64,000 bases of DNA, taken from the NCBI GenBank assembly GCA_028868535.1, contig JAGWUH010000015.1, forward strand, positions 1 through 64,000. Direction: 5' to 3'. Position numbers and translations under genes: made by a program. Origin of the DNA: Sphingomonadales bacterium (lineage in GTDB: Bacteria; Pseudomonadota; Alphaproteobacteria; Sphingomonadales; Sphingomonadaceae). Positions 1 through 7,375 of this stretch are shown here, piece by piece. Position 1 is the first letter of the stretch, and each line of letters opens with the position of its first letter. The notes beneath the pieces are model-generated. The model was not told the origin of the DNA. It did no database searches and saw only the letters and a list, made by a program, of their open reading frames with translations.

Positions 1-137
1 AGCAGGTTGGGGTAGTGCATCGCGTGGACCCAGCGGCGGATGTCGTTGTTGGCGATGGGTTCGCGCAGGAACGAGCTGTCGCAGGGCTTGCCGAGGTACT
101 TGTCGATGTCGGAGGTGTCGAGCTTGGCCATGGTCAT
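1..137 (-). CDS. FAS1-like/MaoC-type acyl dehydratase, N-terminal fragment
   Basis: Only the first 45 or so codons are in the window; the rest lies beyond the left edge. The peptide begins MTMAKLDTSDIDKYLGKP and continues with a NDIRRW motif and a following NL, which matches the start of FAS1-like dehydratase (MaoC_dehydrat_N) proteins acting on acyl-CoA-type substrates. The ATG overlaps the stop of the upstream SDR gene as ATGA, so the two are translationally coupled and probably work in the same pathway. A second in-frame ATG lies two codons in. The family call rests on a short N-terminal match only. Confidence 0.6.
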   Translation of the reverse strand, partial: MTMAKLDTSDIDKYLGKPCDSSFLREPIANNDIRRWVHAMHYPNL

Positions 138-961
138 TGTCCCGGGAAGTTGGCGAGGATGGTGGCGGTCTGGCCGCCGTCGACCAGCCAGTCGACGGCG
201 GTGACGAAGCTGGCGGCGGGCGAGCACAGGAACACGCAGACGGCGGCGAGTTCCTCGGGATCGCCCTGCCGGCCGAACGGGGCGTTGGCGGCCATGGCGG
301 CGGCCATCTCGCTCGCCTGCGCCTCGACCCGGCCCATGTTGGGGGTGTCGATCAGGCCGGGCGAGACCGTGCAGATGCGGGCGCCGCGCTTGCCGAAGGC
401 GTGGGCCTCGCGCCGGGCGATGGCGCGGACGGCGATCTTCGAGAGCGGGTAGGCGAGGTTGGGGTGGTTGGCGATCGGCAGCAGGTCGACGCTGGGCTTC
501 GCCGGCAGCGGGGCGTTGAAGGCGGCGGCGGCTTCTGGCGGCATCGGCATCGAGGCGGAGTTCGACGAGAACAGCACCGCGCAGGACTGCGGGGCCATGC
601 GATCGCGGACGGCGTCGACCAGGGTGACGGTGGCGTCGAGGTTGATCTCGAGGATGCGCTGGGCGTCGCACATCGAGGGCGAGACGCCGGCGGTGTGGAT
701 CAGCGCGCCGATCGGCTTGCCGGCGAGTGCGGCGACGAAGCGGTCGGTGAAATCGGGCGCGGTCATGTCCGCCGCCAGGGTGGCGACGGTGGCGCCGGCG
801 GCGCGCAGCGGGGCGGCGACGGCTTCGAGGCGGGCTTCGTCCAGGTCTACCAGCAACAGGTCCTGCCAGCCGGCATCGGCCATCTGGCGGGCGCAGGGTG
901 CGCCCATGCCGCCGGCGGCTCCGGTGATGATGGCGACGCCTTCGGCGCGCGGTCCGACCAT
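134..961 (-). CDS. SDR family NAD(P)-dependent oxidoreductase
   Basis: A 275-aa short-chain dehydrogenase/reductase. It shows the Rossmann glycine motif TGAAGGMG (residues 13-20), an HTAG structural motif near residue 89, a candidate catalytic Ser in SSNSAS (132-137) and the active-site YPLSK (Tyr171/Lys175). About 35 residues separate the serine from the tyrosine, against about 13 in classical SDRs, so there is an insertion next to the active site. The ATG at 961 is the one that starts directly before the nucleotide-binding fold; the reading frame stays open upstream without SDR-like sequence. It is followed by the coupled acyl-dehydratase gene, which suggests a hydroxyacyl, steroid or terpenoid-type pathway, but the substrate cannot be read from sequence. 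Confidence 0.85.
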   Translation of the reverse strand: MVGPRAEGVAIITGAAGGMGAPCARQMADAGWQDLLLVDLDEARLEAVAAPLRAAGATVATLAADMTAPDFTDRFVAALAGKPIGALIHTAGVSPSMCDAQRILEINLDATVTLVDAVRDRMAPQSCAVLFSSNSASMPMPPEAAAAFNAPLPAKPSVDLLPIANHPNLAYPLSKIAVRAIARREAHAFGKRGARICTVSPGLIDTPNMGRVEAQASEMAAAMAANAPFGRQGDPEELAAVCVFLCSPAASFVTAVDWLVDGGQTATILANFPGQ

Positions 962-1049
962 GGTGTTCCCTCTCCGATTGACTGTGGCGGTGCTGGCACG
1001 GAGCGGGCCGGCGGGGAAGGGGGGAGCGCAGCGCCGGGGCGATGAGCCG

Positions 1050-1502
1050 TCAAAGCGGGAGGGTGAAACGGACCTTGGCGATGCCTGCCGCTCCGCATGA
1101 CCGGTAGAAGTGGATGGCAGGTGTGTTCCATTCGGGCGTTTGCCATTCCAGGCGGTCGGCGCCGCGGCTTCGCGCCAGTTCGGCGGCGGCCGTGAGCAGG
1201 CGGCGGCCGACGGATTGACCGCGGTGTTCGGCGTGCACGAACAGGCAATCGAGATGCGCCCAGTATCGGGCACGCCACAGGGAGAAATCTGTGGTGAGTG
1301 CGGCGTAGCCGAGCAGGTGGCCGGGGGCGGCGGCAACGAGCAGCGTGGTGCGAGGCGAAGGTGCGGCGAGGAGTGCCGCGAGCTCTTTGGAGGTGATGGT
1401 CGCGCACGATTGCTCGAACGCGGCGTGGGCATGGATCAACGCGAGCAGCTCTTCGCCGTCGCCGGTGCTGGCGGGACGGATGCGGGGGGTGGGCGCCGTC
1501 AT
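1050..1502 (-). CDS. GNAT family N-acetyltransferase
   Basis: A 150-aa single-domain GNAT enzyme that would move an acetyl group from acetyl-CoA to an amine. The acetyl-CoA pyrophosphate-binding loop is HRGQSVGRR (residues 93-101, the R/Q-x-x-G-x-G/A motif), after the usual beta strand with LDCLFVH. The C-terminal part contains the NTPAIHFYRSCG region typical of the last helix and strand. Its ATG overlaps the stop codon of the rhodanese gene (ATGA), so both are read from one mRNA. The acceptor substrate is unknown. Confidence 0.85.
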   Translation of the reverse strand: MTAPTPRIRPASTGDGEELLALIHAHAAFEQSCATITSKELAALLAAPSPRTTLLVAAAPGHLLGYAALTTDFSLWRARYWAHLDCLFVHAEHRGQSVGRRLLTAAAELARSRGADRLEWQTPEWNTPAIHFYRSCGAAGIAKVRFTLPL

Positions 1503-1894
1503 GCGCCGGTTTGCAGCTTGAAGCCTTCGTCAAGCCAGCCGGTGATGCCGCCGGCCATGATCTTCACCGGGCGATCGAGCCGGGCGAGGCGCAGTGCGCC
1601 GCGGGCGGCGCCGTTGCAATGCGGTCCGGCGCAGTAGGTGACGAATACCGTGTCGAGCGGCCAGTGCGCGAGCCTGGAGGCGATGATCTTGCCGTGTGGC
1701 AGGTTGATCGCGCCGGGGACATGGCCGGCGGCGAACAGCGCGGGGCCGCGGACGTCGAGCAGAACGAAATCGGCGCCCTGGTCGAGCGCCTCGTGGACGT
1801 CCCAGCAGTCGGTCTCGAAGCTGAATTCGGCGGTGAAGTGGGCAACGGCGTCGGCACTGGCGGCGCAGGGTATGGCGGTGACGCTGGTGGACAT
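1499..1894 (-). CDS. rhodanese-like domain protein
   Basis: A 131-aa single rhodanese domain, expected to carry a persulfide on its catalytic cysteine for sulfur transfer or sulfide metabolism. The active-site loop is CAGPHCNG (residues 88-95, catalytic Cys88), preceded by the family's LLDVRGP motif (45-51) and GHVPGAINLPHG (57-68). The ATG at 1894 is chosen because GAAGGAGA lies 6 nt upstream; the in-frame ATG at 1900 would sit directly on that Shine-Dalgarno. It is divergent from ftrA across a 79-bp region with a long inverted repeat, a pairing also seen in other proteobacteria, and likely regulated by FtrA. Confidence 0.85.
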   Translation of the reverse strand: MSTSVTAIPCAASADAVAHFTAEFSFETDCWDVHEALDQGADFVLLDVRGPALFAAGHVPGAINLPHGKIIASRLAHWPLDTVFVTYCAGPHCNGAARGALRLARLDRPVKIMAGGITGWLDEGFKLQTGA

Positions 1895-1940
1895 GGGCAT
1901 TCTCCTTCGCCCGGCAGGTCGCTCGATACGGGAAGGCTTG

Positions 1941-1983
1941 CAATTGGCGTGAATGACAATAGGCGTATAAATCATGCCAATTG
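1941..1983. promoter_or_regulatory. inverted repeat between ftrA and rhodanese gene, candidate FtrA operator
   Basis: CAATTGGCGTGA at 1941-1952 is mirrored by TCATGCCAATTG at 1972-1983; 11 of 12 positions pair. The two arms are 31 bp apart centre to centre (about three helical turns), flank the divergent promoter region, and the right arm covers the ftrA start codon. A dimeric AraC-type regulator bridging the arms is a reasonable model. The repeat is seen; the function is inferred. Confidence 0.5.
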
Positions 1984-2936
1984 ATCGCAGCCCGCTGGTT
2001 GTCGCCTTGCTGTACGACGGGTTGTGCACGTTTGAATTCGGCATCGTTGCCGAAGTATTCGGGCTCGACCGGCCGGAAATGGGGCCGGACTGGTATCGCT
2101 TTGCCAGCGCGGCGATCGAGCCGGGCCCGCTGCGGGCGCACGGCGGCTTCACGATCCAACCCGGCGGCGGGCTGGAATTGCTGGACATGGCGGACATGGT
2201 GGTGGTGCCGGGATGGAAAGGGCGCGATGCGCCGGTGCCGGATGCGCTGATCGCGCGGCTGCGCGCGGTTCACGAACGCGGTGGGCGACTGGCGTCGATC
2301 TGTTCCGGCGCGTTCGTGCTGGCGGCGACGGGGCTGCTCGACGGCAAGCGGGTGACGACTCACTGGCACCATGCAGAAGCGCTGCGCGCGCGGTATCCGG
2401 CGGTGATCGTGGATGAGGCTTCGCTCTATCACGGCGACGACCGGATTTTCACCTCGGCGGGAAGCGCGGCGGGGATAGACCTGATGATCGAGTTGGTGCG
2501 GCGGGACTATGGGCCCGATGCAGCCAATTCGGTGGCGCGGCGGATCGTGATGCCGGCGCATCGCAGCGGTGGGCAGGCGCAGTTTCTGGTGCGGCCGGTG
2601 CAGGCGGAGCCGGAGAGCGCGATTGCGCCGATGCTGGGGGAGGTGCGGCGGTCGCTTGCCGAGCCGTGGTCGATCGCGCGGATGGCATTGGCGGCGAAGA
2701 TGAGCCGGCGCACGTTCGAGCGGCGCTTCCTCGAGGCGACGGGGCAGGCGCCGGGTGACTGGCTGGTGGCCGAGCGGGTGGAAGCGGCCAAGGCCGCGCT
2801 GACGCGTGGCAATCGGCCGATGGAGGAAGTGGCGGCCGCCGTGGGGTTTGGCAGCGCCCATGCCTTGCGCCACCATTTTCGGGCCCGGGTGCGGCTGACA
2901 CCGAGCGAATTCCGCAGGGAGTTCGCCGGGGCTTGA
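1974..2936 (+). CDS. ftrA: FtrA-type transcriptional regulator (DJ-1/PfpI + AraC HTH)
   Basis: A 320-aa regulator of the GlxA/FtrA type. The N-terminal half is a DJ-1/PfpI class I glutaminase-like fold with SICSGAF around Cys110, the nucleophile-elbow position. The C-terminal part (about 210-318) is an AraC/XylS double helix-turn-helix, including the motif GFGSAHALRHHFRARVRLTPSEF. The run CTFEFGIVAEVFG near the N terminus and the PGW motif at 79-81 are characteristic of FtrA. It ends in TGA immediately adjacent to the TCA of the convergent downstream gene, leaving no spacer. It probably controls the divergent rhodanese-GNAT transcription unit and itself. The inducing signal is not known from sequence. 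Confidence 0.85.
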   Translation: MPIDRSPLVVALLYDGLCTFEFGIVAEVFGLDRPEMGPDWYRFASAAIEPGPLRAHGGFTIQPGGGLELLDMADMVVVPGWKGRDAPVPDALIARLRAVHERGGRLASICSGAFVLAATGLLDGKRVTTHWHHAEALRARYPAVIVDEASLYHGDDRIFTSAGSAAGIDLMIELVRRDYGPDAANSVARRIVMPAHRSGGQAQFLVRPVQAEPESAIAPMLGEVRRSLAEPWSIARMALAAKMSRRTFERRFLEATGQAPGDWLVAERVEAAKAALTRGNRPMEEVAAAVGFGSAHALRHHFRARVRLTPSEFRREFAGA

Positions 2937-3752
2937 TCAGCGCGTGTCGAGCATGGCGCGGGCGGCGGCGATGCAGGGGGCGAGGCGTTCGGCCGGGGGG
3001 ACGCCGGCTTCCGCCAGGCTGCGCCGGGGGATTTCGAGGCTGATCGGCACGTGAGGCGGGATCTGCGCGAGGAAGGCGGCGAGCGGCAGTTCGCCGGCGC
3101 CGGGGGGCAGGCGTTCGTACAGTGCTTCCTCGATGTAGGTGGCGAAGCGGGGCTGCCAGGGGGCGTCGCAGAGCTGGACGTAGCCGATCGCGGCGAGGTC
3201 GGTCTGCGCGAGCTGGGCGTTGGTGCTGCCGAGGCGGAAGAAATGCATGGTGTCGAGCAGCAGGGTGAAGGCGGGGTGGTTCACGCCGCGCACCGCGGCC
3301 TCGGCGGCGGCGAGGGTGCGGATCGGGCCGAGCGAGCCGAGTTCGGCCGATACGGCGAGGCCGCGCGCGGCGGCCAGCTCGGCGAACTCGGCGAAGCCGG
3401 CGATGGTGCGGTCTAGGTCCTTGTCGAGGCTGACGACGGCGATGCGCTCGCAGCCGAGCTCGGCTACGAGGTCGAGATCGGCGGCGTAGCGGGTGACCGG
3501 CTGGTCAGGGACCACGGCGAAGCCTTCGACGAGGCCGAGGCGGACATCGTGGTCAAGTAGGGATTGCCGGGTGTCGCGGAGCAGTTGCGGATCGTCCCGG
3601 AACGACCATTCGGGGTAGCCGTGCGGGTTGTAGCCGCCGGTGGTCGCCAGGCCGAGGCCGAGGCTCTGGCAGCCGAGCCGCGCGGTCATCGCGATGAAGT
3701 CGAGCGGCGGCATGCCGAACACCGACAGCCGTTCGATCCCCAAATCTACCAT
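2937..3752 (-). CDS. sugar phosphate isomerase/epimerase-like TIM-barrel protein
   Basis: A 271-aa member of the xylose isomerase-like TIM-barrel (AP endonuclease 2) superfamily. Family hallmarks are the strand ends carrying candidate metal ligands: AELGSLG (Glu), LLLDTMHFFRLG (Asp and His), VQLCDAP (Asp) and the C-terminal SLEIPR (Glu). Members isomerise or epimerise sugars or act on inositol-type and aromatic ring compounds. GGATAGGAG precedes the ATG at 3752. It lies 17 bp after the SDR gene in the same direction, so the two form an operon. The substrate is unassigned. Confidence 0.8.
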   Translation of the reverse strand: MVDLGIERLSVFGMPPLDFIAMTARLGCQSLGLGLATTGGYNPHGYPEWSFRDDPQLLRDTRQSLLDHDVRLGLVEGFAVVPDQPVTRYAADLDLVAELGCERIAVVSLDKDLDRTIAGFAEFAELAAARGLAVSAELGSLGPIRTLAAAEAAVRGVNHPAFTLLLDTMHFFRLGSTNAQLAQTDLAAIGYVQLCDAPWQPRFATYIEEALYERLPPGAGELPLAAFLAQIPPHVPISLEIPRRSLAEAGVPPAERLAPCIAAARAMLDTR

Positions 3753-3769
3753 CGCGAACTCCTATCCGG

Positions 3770-4582
3770 TTACATCAGGCAGCCGCCGTCGACCGACCAC
3801 ACCGAGCCGGTGGTGTAGCTGGCGCGTTCGGAGGCGACCCAGACGACCAGCGCGGCGACTTCCTCGGGCGTGGCGAACGGGCGGCCGACATAGGTCGGGC
3901 GCTGGCGGTTGCGCTTGTCCTCCTCGGTCAGCTCGATGTGGTTGTGGACGAAGAAGCCGGTTTCGGGGTTGAAGCGGCTGCCGGCCGAATAGGCCTCGGG
4001 ATCGCGCGAGAAGGTGGCCCAGGGGGCGACGCAGTTGACGCGGATCGCGTGCTTGCCGAGCTCCTTGGCGAGGACGACGGTGAAGCTGTGGACGGCGCCC
4101 TTCATCGCCGAATAGACCGGCAGGCCGAGATCGCCGACCATGCCGGCGGTGGAGCCGATATTGACGATCGCGCCGGTGCGGCGCTCGACCATCTGCGGCA
4201 GCACGGCATGGGTCATGCGCAGGACGGTGCCGAAGTTGAGATCGATGTCGGAGGCCCATCTGGCGGGATCGGAATCGATGAACTCGGCCTGGTCGAAATT
4301 GCCGCCGAGGCCGTTGACGAGGACGTCGACCGGGCCGAGCGGGGCGGCGGCGGCGAGGACTTTCGCCGGGGCGGCGGGATCGAGCAGGTCCGCCGCGACG
4401 AACACCGCGTCGGCAGCGCCGAGCGATTTCGCCTTTTCCGCGACTTTGGCGCCGGCGGCGGCGTCGCGGCCGACGATGACGACTTTCGCGCCTTCGCGGG
4501 CGAATTCGAGGGCGATGCCGCGGCCGATGTTGGCGGTGCCGCCGGTGACGATGACGACCTTGCCGACCAGTCCCAGATCCAT
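3770..4582 (-). CDS. SDR family oxidoreductase
   Basis: A 270-aa classical SDR. The cofactor motif is TGGTANIG (residues 13-20), the NAG-equivalent is NGLGG (90-94), and the catalytic residues are Ser144, Tyr157 and Lys161 (YSAMK), with the standard 13-residue Ser-Tyr spacing. The C terminus has the typical YTTGSVWSVDGG. The ATG at 4582 is preceded by AGGAG at a 7-nt spacing; the eight extra upstream codons of the open frame look non-coding. It is the first gene of an operon with the TIM-barrel isomerase. An oxidoreductase plus epimerase pair suggests conversion of a polyol or sugar-like compound, but this is inference. Confidence 0.85.
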   Translation of the reverse strand: MDLGLVGKVVIVTGGTANIGRGIALEFAREGAKVVIVGRDAAAGAKVAEKAKSLGAADAVFVAADLLDPAAPAKVLAAAAPLGPVDVLVNGLGGNFDQAEFIDSDPARWASDIDLNFGTVLRMTHAVLPQMVERRTGAIVNIGSTAGMVGDLGLPVYSAMKGAVHSFTVVLAKELGKHAIRVNCVAPWATFSRDPEAYSAGSRFNPETGFFVHNHIELTEEDKRNRQRPTYVGRPFATPEEVAALVVWVASERASYTTGSVWSVDGGCLM

Positions 4583-4795
4583 GTGCGCTCTCCTGTGGGC
4601 TGGCAATCTAGGGGGCGTTGCCGGCGTGCGGCAAGTCGCGGGGGCGATGGTGCGCGGCGGCCGTCCTGCGGCGAGACACGGGGGGTGGGGAAACGCGGCG
4701 TCAACCGATTGTTCACCATGCCGTTTCGCGGCATAGCGGTTCCCGCGATCCGAAACGGGCCGGGCGCGCGTGATGCCGGGCGGCAGGAGAAGGCG

Positions 4796-5359
4796 ATGAG
4801 CGTGGCCTTGCGGACAGGCGGTGCCGGCGGGGGCGGGGCGATCGGCCGCGTCCTGGCGCTACTGGCGTGCCTGTCGCCGGCGACGGCACGGGCCGATGCG
4901 GCGCTGACGGTGACCGCCGACCAGCCGCTGCGGTTCGGCAGCCTGGTGGTGCCGGCGAGCGGATCGCGCACGATCGATCCCGGCGGCGCGGTGACCGGCT
5001 CGGGGCTGGTGGCGCTCGCGGGCGACGCGGTCGGCCCGGCGCAGTTCACCGTGACCTATGACCGGGGCGCGGACAGCACGCGGCCGATCACCATCGTCGT
5101 GCAGGTGCTGCTGGCCGGCGGCGCGACCCAGGTGCAGGGCGGGGTGACCGGGGTGCTGTCCAACTTCCGCACCGACCTGCCGGGAACGCCGACGCTGTTG
5201 CCCGGGCAGCCGATGATGCTCGTCATCGCCAACTGCACCGAGCGGCGCTGCAGCCGATCGTTCCGCGTCGGCGCGCGGGTGGACATCACCCGCAGCAGCG
5301 GCGGGGCGCGGCTGACGCTGCCGGTGCCGGTCAGCGCGACGCTGCTGGCGGCACAATGA
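4796..5359 (+). CDS. DUF4402-like fimbrial subunit (candidate minor/tip subunit)
   Basis: A 187-aa exported protein. A basic N terminus, a hydrophobic segment (about residues 17-30) and SPATARADA give a signal peptide. The mature start (LRFGSLVVPASGSRTIDP) matches the DUF4402 opening strand, in which a FG-x(L/I/F) precedes the S/TV.P.G region. It diverges from the other three copies afterwards: it is longer before the C terminus and carries a cysteine pair, CTERRC, that could form a disulfide. AGGAG lies upstream of the ATG. Its stop overlaps the next start as ATGA. The first position in the cluster and the divergence suggest a minor or tip subunit (inference). Confidence 0.7.
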   Translation: MSVALRTGGAGGGGAIGRVLALLACLSPATARADAALTVTADQPLRFGSLVVPASGSRTIDPGGAVTGSGLVALAGDAVGPAQFTVTYDRGADSTRPITIVVQVLLAGGATQVQGGVTGVLSNFRTDLPGTPTLLPGQPMMLVIANCTERRCSRSFRVGARVDITRSSGGARLTLPVPVSATLLAAQ

Positions 5360-5916
5360 CGCGGGGGACGGTCCTGGCCGTCGCGGTGGCGGCACTGGCG
5401 GCAGCGGCGCCGGCGGACGGGCTCGCGGCGTCGGGGCAGGCGACGGCAACGGGGGAGGCGCGCGCCGAGGTCGCGGCGCCGCTGGTGGTGACGCGCGAGG
5501 CCGATCTCGATTTCGGATCGATCTTCGCGGGCAGCGCGGCGGGGGCGGTGACGGTCTCGCCCGGGGGCGTGGCCAGCTATGCCGGCGGCGTGCAGCCGGC
5601 CTGCGCCGGCGGCTGCGGCGGGGTGGGCGCGGCGCGCTTCGCGGTCCAGGGCGAGGGCGGGCGCAGCTATGCGGTCGCGGTGCCGGCCGGCGTGACCGCG
5701 CAGGGCACAGCGACGGAGGCCGGGGCGGCGGCGCCGCCGCTGGACGTCACCGGGCTGACGGTGCGCAGCGACAGCCGGCCCGGGGCCGGCGCGGCCGGGC
5801 GACTCGACGGTTCCGGGCGCGACGAATTCAGCGTGGGCGGCACGTTGCAGGTGCCGGCGGGCCTGCCGGCGGCGCGCTATCGCGCCACCGTGCCGGTGAT
5901 CGTAACCTATGGCTAA
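5356..5916 (+). CDS. DUF4402 pilin-like protein
   Basis: A 186-aa secreted DUF4402 protein. The signal peptide is MTRGTVLAVAVAALAAAAPADGLA. The DUF4402 core is visible as LDFGSIFAG, VTVSPGGVASY, an internal VTGLTV region, the FSVGGTLQVPAG motif near the C terminus, and a final VIVTYG strand with penultimate-type Tyr. Pilus subunits assembled by chaperone-usher systems end in such an aromatic strand. The extra CAGGC pair is absent from the two following paralogues. It is translationally coupled to the preceding gene through ATGA. Confidence 0.8.
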   Translation: MTRGTVLAVAVAALAAAAPADGLAASGQATATGEARAEVAAPLVVTREADLDFGSIFAGSAAGAVTVSPGGVASYAGGVQPACAGGCGGVGAARFAVQGEGGRSYAVAVPAGVTAQGTATEAGAAAPPLDVTGLTVRSDSRPGAGAAGRLDGSGRDEFSVGGTLQVPAGLPAARYRATVPVIVTYG

Positions 5917-5991
5917 CCATGATGGCACTACGATTTCAGGCGCATGGGCGCGGTGCGGCCCGAGCCGGCCCGGCGCGCGGGGGCCGGGACA

Positions 5992-6031
5992 TAGGTAGTT
6001 CTACATAACCCGGCATTAACTTCTCTATCCT
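5992..6031 (+). promoter_or_regulatory. candidate promoter of the pilin gene with GTAG-TT-CTAC palindrome
   Basis: TAGGTAGTTCTAC (5992-6004) contains the perfect 10-bp palindrome GTAGTTCTAC and sits about 40 bp before the start expected from a TATCCT -10-like box at 6026-6031. This position suits an activator of the LuxR/NarL type overlapping a poor -35. Related sequences occur at 7323-7335 and 15783-15796. The motif is seen; the regulator is not identified. Confidence 0.4.
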
Positions 6032-6129
6032 AGAACGGCCGAGGTCGGCGCGGCGGGTTGGATCGCCAGGGCCGGACTGAACGGGTTCGCGCCGCTCCTG
6101 TGGTGTCGGTGCATAGGGTAGGGACTACC

Positions 6130-6630
6130 ATGATGAAGAAGATCGTGATTGCGGCCGCGATGGTCGCGCTCTCCTCGGGTTCCGCTTTCGCCGCTTCGGG
6201 CAGCAGCGCCACCGCCACCGGCTCCGCCACCGCCACCGTCGTCGCGCCGATCGTGCTGACGCACACGGCCGGCGCGGCGCTGAACTTCGGCAAGTTCACC
6301 GCCGGCACCGGCGGCACCGTGGTGGTCACCGCGGCGGGCGTCGCCTCGGCGACCGCGGACGTCGGCATCGTGCCGGGCTCGACCTCGTCGGCGGACGCGT
6401 TCACCGTCACCGGCGACAACAACCGCACCTTCACCATCACCACCACGTCGGGCACGGTGACGCAGGGCGCCAACTCGCTGAGCTTCACCACCGCGCCGTC
6501 GGCCGCGAGCGGCACGCTGAGCGCGACCGGCACCGGTGCGTTCACCGTCGGCGGCACGCTGACGGTTCCGGGCACGGCTGTCGCCGGGGCCTATACCGGC
6601 ACCTACAGCGCGACCGTCGCGTACAACTGA
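6130..6630 (+). CDS. DUF4402 pilin-like protein, likely major subunit
   Basis: A 166-aa secreted, Ala/Thr/Gly-rich protein. MMKKIVIAAAMVALSSG with SAFAASG gives a signal peptide cleaved after AFA. The mature part has the DUF4402 pattern: TATGSATATVVAPIVLTH, LNFGKFTAG, a FTVGGTLTVPG motif and the C-terminal YSATVAYN strand. It lacks cysteine. It has its own upstream promoter-like region and is followed by two strong hairpins, as expected for a highly expressed major pilin whose message is stabilised or whose downstream read-through is reduced. The start could be 6130 or the adjacent ATG at 6133; both give the same signal peptide. Confidence 0.8.
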   Translation: MMKKIVIAAAMVALSSGSAFAASGSSATATGSATATVVAPIVLTHTAGAALNFGKFTAGTGGTVVVTAAGVASATADVGIVPGSTSSADAFTVTGDNNRTFTITTTSGTVTQGANSLSFTTAPSAASGTLSATGTGAFTVGGTLTVPGTAVAGAYTGTYSATVAYN

Positions 6631-6639
6631 CGATCGCCG

Positions 6640-6695
6640 GTCCGGCCCGATCGCGGGCCGGACGGATGGAGGGGCGCGCCGGGCGCGGCCCCTCC
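6640..6695 (+). terminator. two tandem hairpins after the major pilin gene
   Basis: GTCCGGCCCG (6640-6649) pairs perfectly with CGGGCCGGAC (6654-6663) around an ATCG loop. Immediately downstream GGAGGGGC (6668-6675) pairs with GCCCCTCC (6688-6695). There is no U-tract, so partial termination or 3' end protection of the pilin mRNA is as likely as full termination. Confidence 0.55.
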
Positions 6696-6760
6696 ACCGC
6701 AAACCGCAGCACCATTTCGTGCGCTGGACCACTCATGCGACCGGGGTTCTGGCACTGATC

Positions 6761-7258
6761 ATGCGCCATGCGCTTGCCTTGCTTGCCGTGCTTGCGATTC
6801 CCGGGACGGCGATGGCCGCTTCGGGGAACAGCCGCGCGGCCACCGGCAGCGCCGCGGCCACGGCCGTGGCGCCGCTGACGCTGGCGCACTGGGCCGGGTT
6901 CCAGCTCAGCTTCGGCCGGTTCGCGGTCAACGGCGCCGGGACGGTGACGGTCAATGCCACGACCGGAGCCGGCGCCACCAGCGGCGGCGCGACGTTCGTC
7001 ACCGGATCGACCACGGCCACCGACCGCTTCATCGCCAGCGGCGATCCTGGGCGCTCGATCGGCATCGTCACCGGCGGCGGAGTGGTGACCGCCGGCACCA
7101 GTTCGATGAGCTTCACCACGACGCCGATGCTGGCGAGCGGCCTGCTGCCGCCGAACGGCAGCGGCTACTTCACCGTCGGCGGGACGCTGGCGGTCAGTGC
7201 CGGCCAGCCGGGCGGCAACTACACCGGCAGCTACGTGGTGTCGGTCGCCTACAACTGA
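6761..7258 (+). CDS. DUF4402 pilin-like protein
   Basis: A 165-aa paralogue of the preceding pilin. MRHALALLAVLAIPGTAMA is a well-formed signal peptide cleaved after AMA; for this reason I use the ATG at 6761 rather than the upstream in-frame ATG at 6719. The core motifs repeat those of the previous gene: ATGSAAATAVAPLTLAH, LSFGRFAV, FTVGGTLAVS and the C-terminal SYVVSVAYN. It has no cysteine. It may be a second structural subunit or an alternative pilin. Confidence 0.78.
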   Translation: MRHALALLAVLAIPGTAMAASGNSRAATGSAAATAVAPLTLAHWAGFQLSFGRFAVNGAGTVTVNATTGAGATSGGATFVTGSTTATDRFIASGDPGRSIGIVTGGGVVTAGTSSMSFTTTPMLASGLLPPNGSGYFTVGGTLAVSAGQPGGNYTGSYVVSVAYN

Positions 7259-7322
7259 CCGTCGGTGCCGGGCGATTGCACGCCGTTGTGGGCTTCTGCC
7301 GCGTTGCGGTTGCCAAGACCCC

Positions 7323-7335
7323 GTAACTCTACCTA
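7323..7335 (-). promoter_or_regulatory. TAGGTAGAGTTAC element before the chaperone gene
   Basis: On the minus strand this reads TAGGTAGAGTTAC, sharing TAGGTAG and the final TAC with the 5992 element. It lies 41 bp before the chaperone start in the 117-bp gap after the fourth pilin, so it may mark a second promoter for the assembly genes. The function is inferred from the repeat only. Confidence 0.3.
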
Positions 7336-7375
7336 ATCGCGATCGTCGTCCGCCGAACGGAGTGGGTCGCTGGCC

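Noticed and set aside
1966..1971. TATAAA directly before the ftrA start looks like a -10 box.
   Set aside because: It ends 2 bp before the ATG, leaving no room for a leader or a start site; likely chance within the AT-rich operator region.
4691..4715. TGAAC-N15-CGTT on the minus strand before the 3770-4582 SDR gene resembles an EcfG promoter.
   Set aside because: The first base of GGAAC differs and the spacing is 15 instead of 16/17, so it falls outside the consensus.
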